NCBI RefSeq assembly: GCF_900590755.1
Contig: NZ_UUOC01000050.1
Location: forward strand, 1-64,000
Length of the DNA: 64,000 nt
Origin: Pseudomonas viridiflava
GTDB lineage: Bacteria > Pseudomonadota > Gammaproteobacteria > Pseudomonadales > Pseudomonadaceae
Direction of reading: 5' to 3'
Both the position numbers and the translations under genes were made by a program. The number at the start of each line of letters is the position of its first letter. Within the stretch, counting starts at the first letter, position 1. Below, one piece after another: positions 16,403 through 23,473 of the stretch. The notes beneath the pieces were generated by a model. It was not told the origin of the DNA. It did no database searches and worked only from the letters and a program-made list of their open reading frames with translations.

Positions 16403-17890
16403 ATGAATAAATCAGCAGGTATTGCAGCAGGCGTCATCATTGTTGTCGGGGCACTGGCCACCGGTGGCGCGTGGTACACCGGCACCCGACTCGAAGATGT
16501 ATTGCGCGACTCGATCCAGCAAGCCAATCAGGAAATGGCCGCCTCGCTCAAAGGCAGCGAAAGCAGCATGGTCATTGATCTGGTGTCGATTGATCGCCGG
16601 GTATTCAGCAGCACCGCACACTACCGCGTGGTCATTCATGACGAGAGCAAGACCAGCGACGGCAAAGATGCCGAGTTCCTGTTCGTCGACAATATCGAGC
16701 ACGGTCCGCTGCCTTTCTCTCGCCTGAAAAGCTTCAAACTTCTGCCAGTGATGGCGCAGAGCAACTTCGCGATGGAAAAGAGCACCAGCGCCGAAAAATG
16801 GTTCGCCATGAGCAAAGGTGTCAGCCCGGTCACGGGGCACGCCAGCATCGGTTATGACCGCGCAACGGCAGGCACCTTGTTGCTGGCACCGCTTGAAATG
16901 AATGACGCCGACGGCAAGTTCACCTTCTCCGGGCTTGAAGTCGACGTAGAAGCCAGCGCTGATGCCGAGAAGCTCAAGCTGACGGGCAAAATGGACAACC
17001 TGCAACTCAACGTCACGTCACCTGAAGGCGACGTTGCGGTTGGCGCGAAAAACCTGAGCTTTGACAGCGGCGGCACCAAAGGCAAATCCGGCTTCTATCT
17101 GGGCCACAGCAACCTGAAGGTCGACCACGTCCTGGCTCAGGTTGCAGGGCAGGCGCCGATCGTCCTTACAGACGTGGTGAACACTAATCTGGCGCAGGAA
17201 GAGGGTGGCAATCTTGCCGCGCAGGTGAGCTACAACGTCGGCATGATCAACTTCAACGGCAAGGATGTGGGCGCCCTGCAATCCGGCTTCAAGATCAGCA
17301 ATTTCGATGTCGCTGCTACACAGGCCCTGTACCAGCTCTATCAGACCAAGATTCTGCCGCAACAACAGGCTGCCATTGCCGCCGATCGCAAGTTCGAATT
17401 GCAGCTCAGCCCTGCAGATCAAGAGTGGATGAACGCTGAAGTTGCCAAGATGCTTGCCGCAAGACCGCATATCGAGCTTGAAAAACTCGCGCTGAAAACA
17501 GCCAACGGCGAAAGCCATATGCGCATTGCTCTGGACCTGGCCAACCCTGGGCCAACCGATCAGCCTTCTGCTGAAATCGCGAAAAACGCCATCGGCCTGC
17601 TGGACGCCAAAGTCGTGTTGTCCAAACCGATGATCCGCGACCTTGCCACCCTGCAAGCCAACCTGGGTGGGCAGACTGATCCGGCAGCGATTGCCGAGCA
17701 AGCCAAGGCGGCCAGCGAAATGGTTGGAGCCATGGCGGTCATGCTGCAAGTGGCCAAAGTCGAGGGCGACAACATCGTGTCCAGCCTGACCTACGCCAAT
17801 GGCATGGTCGACTTCAACGGCCAGAAAATGACCCCGGAAGAATTCCTGTCACTGGTTATGAGCAAAGTGATCGCGATGCGGATGCAGTAA
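16403..17890 (+). CDS. YdgA-like (DUF945) protein
   Basis: 495 residues. One N-terminal membrane segment (about 5-25, AGIAAGVIIVVGALATGGAW) is followed by a long beta-rich periplasmic region of the DUF945/YdgA type (FSGLEVDVEAS, MDNLQLNV, and a C-terminal VDFNGQKMTPEEFLSLV). Function unknown; the family has been linked to the cell envelope. It stands alone. A TGTAGCG/CGCTACA hairpin at 16329-16348 lies in its leader. Confidence 0.82.
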   Translation: MNKSAGIAAGVIIVVGALATGGAWYTGTRLEDVLRDSIQQANQEMAASLKGSESSMVIDLVSIDRRVFSSTAHYRVVIHDESKTSDGKDAEFLFVDNIEHGPLPFSRLKSFKLLPVMAQSNFAMEKSTSAEKWFAMSKGVSPVTGHASIGYDRATAGTLLLAPLEMNDADGKFTFSGLEVDVEASADAEKLKLTGKMDNLQLNVTSPEGDVAVGAKNLSFDSGGTKGKSGFYLGHSNLKVDHVLAQVAGQAPIVLTDVVNTNLAQEEGGNLAAQVSYNVGMINFNGKDVGALQSGFKISNFDVAATQALYQLYQTKILPQQQAAIAADRKFELQLSPADQEWMNAEVAKMLAARPHIELEKLALKTANGESHMRIALDLANPGPTDQPSAEIAKNAIGLLDAKVVLSKPMIRDLATLQANLGGQTDPAAIAEQAKAASEMVGAMAVMLQVAKVEGDNIVSSLTYANGMVDFNGQKMTPEEFLSLVMSKVIAMRMQ

Positions 17891-17929
17891 AACGCCCCAC
17901 AGGTCTTATATTTTCAGGTACACGTCGGT

Positions 17930-18022
17930 CCTGTGGAGCTCACGAGCAGCGCGAGGCAGCGATAGCGGTTTGCCTGACAAACCGCTATCGCTGGCCTCGT
18001 AACCTCGGTGAGCTCCTACAGG
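17930..18022. repeat. Long palindromic intergenic repeat
   Basis: Outer arms CCTGTGGAGCTCAC and GTGAGCTCCTACAGG surround inner arms GCGATAGCGGTTT and AAACCGCTATCGC with a seven-base loop. The outer arms resemble the GTAGGAGCT repeats elsewhere in the window, but the interior is different. It lies between convergent genes and could act as a bidirectional terminator. Confidence 0.8.
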
Positions 18023-18057
18023 ATATGCGCTTTCTGCGGTATCGATGTCACCGGAAA

Positions 18058-20076
18058 CTACTGCGTCAGCCCCACCAACGTATCCGCCAGCTTGCGAGTG
18101 CGTTGTGAGGTTCCGGCGGTCAGGTCGCTGGAGCCTTCGAGTTCAGTCAGTAGCCCATTGAGCGTTCCCACTTCGCTGGACTGCTCTTCGATGTGCTGCG
18201 CCACTTTACGGATTTCTTCGGCGAGCCGGTCGATGTCGGTGCCAATCTCAGTGGCGTTCTGCGAGGTTTTCTGTGCCAGTTGGCGCACTTCATCGGCGAC
18301 CACGGCAAAGCCACGCCCCATTTCTCCGGCCCGTGCGGCCTCGATGGCAGCGTTAAGCGCCAGCAGATTGGTCTGCCCGGCGATCTGCTGAATCGTCTGC
18401 ACGATGGACTGGATCTTCAGGCTCGACTTGGCCAGCTCTCGCGAACTGAGCACCACCTCATCAGCCTGATGGGTAAGGTTCTTGACGGTATTGCTGGCTC
18501 TGTCCATGACCTTTTCCTGAGTGGAAATCGTCTGTCCCAGCTCGTCCATCGACACATGCAACTCGCCGGAGTAATGGCGCAGCTGCGTGGAGATTTCCTC
18601 CTGATCGTGGTGCGCCTTGACCAGCACGTCACCCAAATCGCTCAAGCCGTTGAATACGGGTTGAATGTGTTCGTCCAGGCCGTTGGCATCGATTGCGCTT
18701 TTGAAATTGCGCACCTTGAACTGATCAATTTGCTTGACCACCACTTGGCTCAACCCAGCCAGCTTCTTGATCTGACGACGCAGGAAAAACGCCTTGAACT
18801 CGCCGTAGTAGGCGATGAAATTGTCGATGTAGTCGTCGCGGAATGATTGATTCTCAGCCACCCGGAAGAAAAACACTGCCGTCAGCGTCTGGTTCAGATT
18901 CAGCCCCAGAATCTCACCAAACGTGGAAAAACCAACCACCGGAGTATCGCCGAACACGCCGGTCATACGGCTCAACTCGCTGCCGTTATTCAAGCGCCGC
19001 AGGATGCAGTCACTCAGCAGCCCCACCAGCGGCTTGCCGGATTTGCCTTGCAGGAAGCGCTCAAAGTCCTTACGCGTGGTATCCACCATCGAAGTCCGCT
19101 TGACCATCACCAGCTCTTCGCCGGGCGCGACGTCGCAGAACAGGTGCACCCGCTCATTTTCATAATCAATCTGCGCAATCGAGCGTACGAACAACTCTTC
19201 GCCTACACGGATAGCGAATGAGTATTGCGCCAGTTGCGCCTCCAACTGGCGCGGTTCGCAGTTCAGGGTTTCGCACAGGGCTGAAACCATGCTGGTGATC
19301 TGTCCTTTGGACGTCACCACCTGGCTGATGTAACGCTCTTCAAGGGAGGCGGTCAGCACGCTCATGCTGAAAGGCGTGGGTTCGAAGTTCTGACTCTTGA
19401 ACACACCGAAGCGCACGTTTTTTGCGCTTTTGAGAAACACCACCTGGGCGTGATTCACGTAGCTGCGCTTGCCGTCATGGATGACGGTTTTCTTGAAGTC
19501 GCCTTTGCCGCCAGCCGAGCCGCCTACGAACAGGCATGGGAAGCGACCTGATTCATACAGCGCTTCCATGAAAAACGACTCCGACGCCGACAGCCCGTCA
19601 AAGGTGACGTAGGCCAGCGTGTCGCGGTGGTCGATGGGCGTGGTGATCTTGGTGCGTTTGATGGAATCGGTCAGACGCGCGATACGCTCGCGCATCCCCA
19701 TGCGTTTGCCTGGGGTGCGGATGTCTTCACTGTGCAGCGGGATGTGCACGATTTCGGCGGACTGAATGACGCTGGCGTCAAACATCGCCAGCACGACGCG
19801 ATCCCATTGATCCCCTGTGGCGCAATACAGCGTGTCGTTTTTCGACGACAGTTCGCCCGATGTCGTGCACAGGCTGATGGCGGCATTGGGGAAGCGGCTG
19901 CTGATACTGCGTGCAACCTGATCAATATCGATATGCGGTGAAACGAATCCCGTTAGGTAAACGGGCTCGAAACTCACTGAGGCAAGTTGTTCACTCAGGC
20001 TGCGGCCCGAAGTGACAACACTCAACACACCGCCGGATTTGGCGGTCGAAGCCCGGAGTCGAGAAAAAAAGCTCAT
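18058..20076 (-). CDS. Soluble methyl-accepting chemotaxis protein with FIST sensor domains
   Basis: 672 residues. FIST N domain at about 35-240 (CTTSGELSS; VTFDGLSASESFFMEAL; FVGGSAGGKGDF), FIST C at about 245-390 (LFCDVAPGEELVM; VVGFSTFGEILG), then an MCP signalling hairpin at about 480-660 with the invariant tip sequence IAGQTNLLALNAAIEAARAG. No membrane segment is visible, so it should be cytoplasmic. FIST domains are thought to bind small ligands such as amino acids. ATG 20076 is used because the frame upstream reads as non-coding. Confidence 0.88.
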   Translation of the reverse strand: MSFFSRLRASTAKSGGVLSVVTSGRSLSEQLASVSFEPVYLTGFVSPHIDIDQVARSISSRFPNAAISLCTTSGELSSKNDTLYCATGDQWDRVVLAMFDASVIQSAEIVHIPLHSEDIRTPGKRMGMRERIARLTDSIKRTKITTPIDHRDTLAYVTFDGLSASESFFMEALYESGRFPCLFVGGSAGGKGDFKKTVIHDGKRSYVNHAQVVFLKSAKNVRFGVFKSQNFEPTPFSMSVLTASLEERYISQVVTSKGQITSMVSALCETLNCEPRQLEAQLAQYSFAIRVGEELFVRSIAQIDYENERVHLFCDVAPGEELVMVKRTSMVDTTRKDFERFLQGKSGKPLVGLLSDCILRRLNNGSELSRMTGVFGDTPVVGFSTFGEILGLNLNQTLTAVFFFRVAENQSFRDDYIDNFIAYYGEFKAFFLRRQIKKLAGLSQVVVKQIDQFKVRNFKSAIDANGLDEHIQPVFNGLSDLGDVLVKAHHDQEEISTQLRHYSGELHVSMDELGQTISTQEKVMDRASNTVKNLTHQADEVVLSSRELAKSSLKIQSIVQTIQQIAGQTNLLALNAAIEAARAGEMGRGFAVVADEVRQLAQKTSQNATEIGTDIDRLAEEIRKVAQHIEEQSSEVGTLNGLLTELEGSSDLTAGTSQRTRKLADTLVGLTQ

Positions 20077-20308
20077 GGCAGAAAACTCGAAAAGTAAAAG
20101 GACAAAGCCTCTGAAGGCTTTCTGTCGGTATCTGGGGCATCGGCGCTGTAACGATTCAGCACAGGGGCGGCCGCGATTATTTTTTTGCATCGGCGGACCA
20201 CCACGCGCCATCAGCCTGGCGCCTGATTCCAGGCTAGAGCAGACATGGCGTTTTGCCTTGTGGTTCCATGGGCAACGATAGCTGGCTTTCAGCGAATGCA
20301 ACGGAGCA

Positions 20309-20345
20309 TCCGACGAAACCCCTGAGCAGGGAGGGGCTCGTCGGA
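20309..20345 (-). terminator. Strong hairpin after the MscS gene
   Basis: TCCGACGA-AA-CCCCT pairs with AGGGG-CT-CGTCGGA around an eight-base loop, just beyond the channel gene's stop. It lacks a clear T-run, so termination is probable rather than certain. Confidence 0.5.
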
Positions 20346-20353
20346 CGAGATGA

Positions 20354-21484
20354 TTAAACCGGCGGTTGGCGAGGTATATCGAGCGGTGTTTCGTGAGGAT
20401 CAATTTCCGGGCGAACGTTACGCGAGGAAATTTCCGTGCGCAGTTGAGGCAGGCTTTGCGGGTATTGCTTGGCAATAAAGGCAATCAGCCGCTCGCGCAT
20501 ATGGCAGCGCGCGTCCCAGCTGCGCGATGAATCGGCCGAGCTGAGCAGTACCCGCAGCTGCATGGCCTTGGCGTTGGTGTCGGCGACCTGTAACACGCAG
20601 ACCCGGCCGTCCCACAAATGCGGAATATCCTCGCAGATGCGCTGCACCTCAGCACGCAACTCTTCCACCGGCAGCGAATAGTCCACCCAGACAAACACTG
20701 AGCCGATCAGGCTTGAGGTCGCGCGGGTCCAGTTTTGGAAAGGCTTTTCGATGAAGTATTGCAGCGGCACCACCATGCGCCGCTCGTCCCAGATCTTGAT
20801 CACCACATAAGTGCCGCTGATCTCCTCGACCCGCCCCCACTCACCTTCGACGATCACTACGTCATCGAGCCGGATAGGCTGTGAAATGGCAATTTGCAGC
20901 CCGGCAATCAGATTGCCCAGCACCGGCTTGGCGGCAAAACCCGCTGCCAGCCCCGCCAGGCCTGCCGATGCCAACAGGCTGGTGCCGATCTTGGCCACAG
21001 GCGGGAAGCTCATCAGGATCAGCCCGGTACCGAACAGCAGCACCAATGCATTCAGGCAGCGCACCAGGACTCGGACCTGGGTCTGAATGCGCCGCGCATG
21101 CAGGTTGTCTTCAATATCCAGCGGGTTGCGGATGGCCACGGCCTCGCCGAAAGCCTTGACGCAACTCAGAATCAGCCAGGTAAATCCAGCGGTGACCAAC
21201 AGGCCGTTGACGTGCCGAACCGCACCAATCAGACGCAGGTCATCGTCTGCTGATGTCCACACGGTCTGCAATGCGAGCAGCGGCAGCAGCCATAAAGTCG
21301 GGCTGGCTGCGCGATAGATGAGTTGCTGCGGCAGCACGTAGGAGTTGGCGACGCGTCGCAAAACGGTCAGGGCGACCCAGCGGATCAGCAGCGCGAGCAG
21401 GACAGCAAGTCCTGCGACGATCAGGGTTTTGAGCCATGGCAGAGGCACAGCCTCCAGCCAGCTCTGGGGCAACAGGTGTTCCAT
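20354..21484 (-). CDS. MscS-family mechanosensitive channel
   Basis: 376 residues. Four hydrophobic segments come before the pore-lining segment (LLASAGLAGLAAGFAAKPVLGNLIAGLQI, about 168-196). The MscS beta domain (RLDDVVIVEGEWGRVEEISG, about 204-223) and a cytoplasmic alpha/beta domain follow. It gates on membrane tension during osmotic downshock; small-conductance paralogues are common in Pseudomonas. A MscS protein with extra N-terminal helices fits best. Confidence 0.88.
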   Translation of the reverse strand: MEHLLPQSWLEAVPLPWLKTLIVAGLAVLLALLIRWVALTVLRRVANSYVLPQQLIYRAASPTLWLLPLLALQTVWTSADDDLRLIGAVRHVNGLLVTAGFTWLILSCVKAFGEAVAIRNPLDIEDNLHARRIQTQVRVLVRCLNALVLLFGTGLILMSFPPVAKIGTSLLASAGLAGLAAGFAAKPVLGNLIAGLQIAISQPIRLDDVVIVEGEWGRVEEISGTYVVIKIWDERRMVVPLQYFIEKPFQNWTRATSSLIGSVFVWVDYSLPVEELRAEVQRICEDIPHLWDGRVCVLQVADTNAKAMQLRVLLSSADSSRSWDARCHMRERLIAFIAKQYPQSLPQLRTEISSRNVRPEIDPHETPLDIPRQPPV

Positions 21485-21507
21485 CGAGGGTACTCACAGC
21501 AGGATGA

Positions 21508-21561
21508 CTTTAAGCCGAGCGGCCTTCCGAAATTGGCCGCCAGCTGCGATGGCTTAAGTTG
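21508..21561. repeat. Imperfect inverted repeat between cysC and mscS
   Basis: ACTTTAAGCCGAGCGGCC and GGCCGCCAGCTGCGATGGCTTAAG can form a long, imperfect stem in the short gap upstream of the channel gene. No T-run or known family; it may be a terminator remnant of the sulfation operon. Confidence 0.3.
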
Positions 21562-21588
21562 CCTGCAAGTTGTGAGCCCCGTTGGGTA

Positions 21589-22263
21589 TCAATTGTTCCC
21601 TGATGGCCGAGTGGTTAGCGATTGGGCCGACCTTCTCGAATAGAGATGAGAGCGCATGCCTTCGCCCAACTGGTGCGCAACGATCTGTTCGACGAAGGCA
21701 TCACAGTCATCGAGGCTGGTGTCGACCGTGAACTCGGGCTCGATCGGCGCTTCGTACGGGCTATCAATGCCGGTGAAGTTTTTGATTCGACCTTCCTGTA
21801 CAGCCCGGTACAACCCTTTGGCATCCCGCCTGGCGCATTCAGCCAGCGGTGTGCTGACATGAACCTCAACGAATTCACCCACAGCCAGACTGGCCCGCAC
21901 AGCGTCGCGGTCGGCCCGGAACGGTGAAATCGCAGAAACGATAACGATCAAGCCAGCGTCGACCATAAGTTTTGCCACTTCCGCGATGCGCCGGATATTT
22001 TCATGGCGGTCGGCGTCGGTCATGCCCAGGTCATGGCAAAGCCCCTGACGCAGACGGTCGCCGTCCAGTAGATAGGCGTGCAAGCCGTTCTCTTGCAGGG
22101 CTTTGTCCAGCCGATTGGCCAGCGTGGACTTGCCTGCTCCAGACAAGCCCGTCAGCCAGATGCAACTGGCCAGCTGGTTTTTCATGCCCTCACGTTGTGC
22201 CTGATCGACGCACAACGCTGGGGCAACCAAAAGAGGGCGGCTAGTGCAGTCAGGCTTAGTCAT
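21589..22263 (-). CDS. cysC: Adenylylsulfate (APS) kinase
   Basis: 224 residues. P-loop GLSGAGKST (about 44-52), then LLDGDRLRQGLCHDLG and the R-x-E-N-x-R-R-I-A-E-V APS-binding stretch (about 91-101), then VSAISPFRADRD and KGLYR. It makes PAPS, the sulfate donor. The ATG overlaps the upstream sulfotransferase stop by eight bases (ATGACTAA), so the two genes are coupled and the enzyme probably feeds that sulfotransferase rather than cysteine synthesis. About 35 N-terminal residues and the C-terminal tail (SLTTRPSGNN) are extra relative to the core fold. Confidence 0.9.
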   Translation of the reverse strand: MTKPDCTSRPLLVAPALCVDQAQREGMKNQLASCIWLTGLSGAGKSTLANRLDKALQENGLHAYLLDGDRLRQGLCHDLGMTDADRHENIRRIAEVAKLMVDAGLIVIVSAISPFRADRDAVRASLAVGEFVEVHVSTPLAECARRDAKGLYRAVQEGRIKNFTGIDSPYEAPIEPEFTVDTSLDDCDAFVEQIVAHQLGEGMRSHLYSRRSAQSLTTRPSGNN

Positions 22264-22951
22264 AAGCGAATAGCTCATAGTCCCGCGCGTACACTTCCCG
22301 GACCCTGCGCCGGGTTGCGGCCGAGCAGAAGTCGTTGGCTTGGTCGGGGTGTCGTGGCGAGCGATTGATGTGTTGCAGCTCCGCTTTCGTGTGCAAGTGA
22401 ATGCACAGTGTGCGGAAGTCTGCGTCGAGGTTTTCCTGACGCCCGATGAAGTCCACATTGATATGGCCCATGGAGTCCTGCAGGAAATAATGTTGTGGCG
22501 CGAAATGTATCTGCCTGGAAATATTATCGGTACGCAGCCAGTTATCCACGAAAGCATCGAAGTCTGGATAACGACTGACCATCTCGTGTGCCAGCTTATC
22601 GCGGTGTTGTGCTTCCTGAAGCAAGTAATTGTATGCGGAATGTACCCGTTGTAACGGATCGCGTACAAAAGCGAACTTAAAGTAATTGAGGTAACGCTCG
22701 TTGAACTGTTTTTCATACCAGTAAAGCGGCATGTGCCCGGTCGGCGTGGAGCCGAACAGCGCCTGGGCTACGCTGCTGCCCGCGCACTTGGGGACATGGA
22801 TGAACACGCACTCCAGTCGATCAAACGCTTCGGGGAAACGGTTCTTGCCCGACAGCGTCTTGTTGACCACTTGCCGGTCAACAATCGGCAGGCGATCGAG
22901 TAGCAGTTCACGCTGCGACCTTGGAATCAACTTCCAGAGTAAGCGGTTCAT
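22256..22951 (-). CDS. PAPS-dependent sulfotransferase (Sulfotransfer_2 type)
   Basis: 231 residues. The phosphosulfate-binding loop is VFIHVPKCAGSSV (about 49-61), and the 3'-phosphate site is FAFVRDPLQRVHSAYN (about 93-108). These match the carbohydrate sulfotransferase group. With the overlapping APS kinase it forms a two-gene sulfation unit. The acceptor is not evident; an extracellular or surface glycan is the usual target in this group. The leader is long and AT-rich. Confidence 0.85.
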   Translation of the reverse strand: MNRLLWKLIPRSQRELLLDRLPIVDRQVVNKTLSGKNRFPEAFDRLECVFIHVPKCAGSSVAQALFGSTPTGHMPLYWYEKQFNERYLNYFKFAFVRDPLQRVHSAYNYLLQEAQHRDKLAHEMVSRYPDFDAFVDNWLRTDNISRQIHFAPQHYFLQDSMGHINVDFIGRQENLDADFRTLCIHLHTKAELQHINRSPRHPDQANDFCSAATRRRVREVYARDYELFAYD

Positions 22952-23071
22952 GAGTGATACCTGAAATCTGAGTTATTTAAGATGCACAGAGATTACAAGT
23001 TATTCATGATGGAGGAGTTGTAGTTTGCATAGAATTTACATTCGCACTATAAGTATCAAAGTGTGCAAAGT

Positions 23072-23089
23072 TGTAAGTGTGTTGTTACG
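23072..23089. promoter_or_regulatory. Candidate GacA-type upstream activating sequence
   Basis: TGTAAG-TGTGTT-GTTACG matches the TGTAAG-N6-CTTACA palindrome at 10 of 12 fixed positions. It lies about 120 bp upstream of the sulfotransferase start and about 42 bp upstream of a predicted minus-strand promoter with -10 TATAGT near 23045. Direct GacA control of a protein gene would be unusual. Confidence 0.35.
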
Positions 23090-23145
23090 TTTGATGGCAG
23101 ATTGGTTTTATTTGCGGCGGCGGGGAAGTTGAGTTTATTGCAGAC

Positions 23146-23280
23146 AACAAAAAACCCGCCGAGGCGGGTTTTCTTCAAGACCATTCCAACATCCTGTCGG
23201 TAAGCCCTCCGGGCCATGGCCGATCATCCTTGATCCTGTGCGCGTCCTGCGCAGCAGCTGTTGGATCCAATCTTACGTAG
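23146..23280 (-). ncRNA. Probable RsmX/Y/Z-family regulatory sRNA
   Basis: The minus strand carries -35 TTGAGG, a 16-base spacer, -10 TACAAT (23288-23293) and a transcript of about 135 nt ending in AAACCCGCC-TC-GGCGGGTTTTTT. The transcript has seven GGA motifs. Several lie in hairpin loops: GCGC-AGGAC-GCGC, GATC-AAGGAT-GATC, GCCC-GGA-GGGC and TTGGATCCAA. Four are AGGA. This is the signature of decoy RNAs that titrate RsmA/RsmE in the Gac pathway. Which of rsmX, rsmY or rsmZ it corresponds to cannot be decided by eye. The rest of the gap 22952-23473 holds only control sites. Confidence 0.75.
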
Positions 23281-23319
23281 AAGCCAGATTGTAGGACAGG
23301 GCCAATTGCCCTCAATCCG

Positions 23320-23337
23320 TGTAAGCCTTTCGCTATA
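23320..23337. promoter_or_regulatory. Candidate GacA upstream site of the Rsm-like sRNA
   Basis: TGTAAG-CCTTTC-GCTATA: one perfect half-site and one poor half-site of TGTAAG-N6-CTTACA, just upstream of the sRNA's -35 element. Known rsm promoters carry this element; the spacing here (about 49 bp from the predicted start) is slightly shorter than usual. Confidence 0.45.
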
Positions 23338-23339
23338 GA

Positions 23340-23354
23340 TGATATTTATTCTCA
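23340..23354. promoter_or_regulatory. Fur box upstream of iron permease
   Basis: TGATATTTATTCTCA matches the 7-1-7 Fur consensus TGATAAT-N-ATTATCA at 12 of 14 fixed positions. It lies 120 bp upstream of the FTR1-type permease gene and only two bases from the candidate GacA site of the divergent sRNA, so iron could affect both transcripts. Confidence 0.7.
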
Positions 23355-23473
23355 TCATCTCGCTATTTTTGGCCTCGGCAAGTGGCTTTTCGCAATATTG
23401 CGTAACAAATGCTTGGCTCAGCTTTGCCTCAAGGGAACAATGCAACGCTACGTATTCCTATTGAGATTCACCG

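Noticed and set aside
18058..20484. 808-residue version of the FIST chemoreceptor
   Set aside because: The first 136 residues are Cys/Arg-rich, lie across an intergenic gap and overlap the MscS gene; ATG 20076 is preferred.
21589..22716. N-terminally extended APS kinase of 375 residues
   Set aside because: The extra 150 residues are the sulfotransferase coding region read in another frame; the kinase fold starts after the ATG at 22263.
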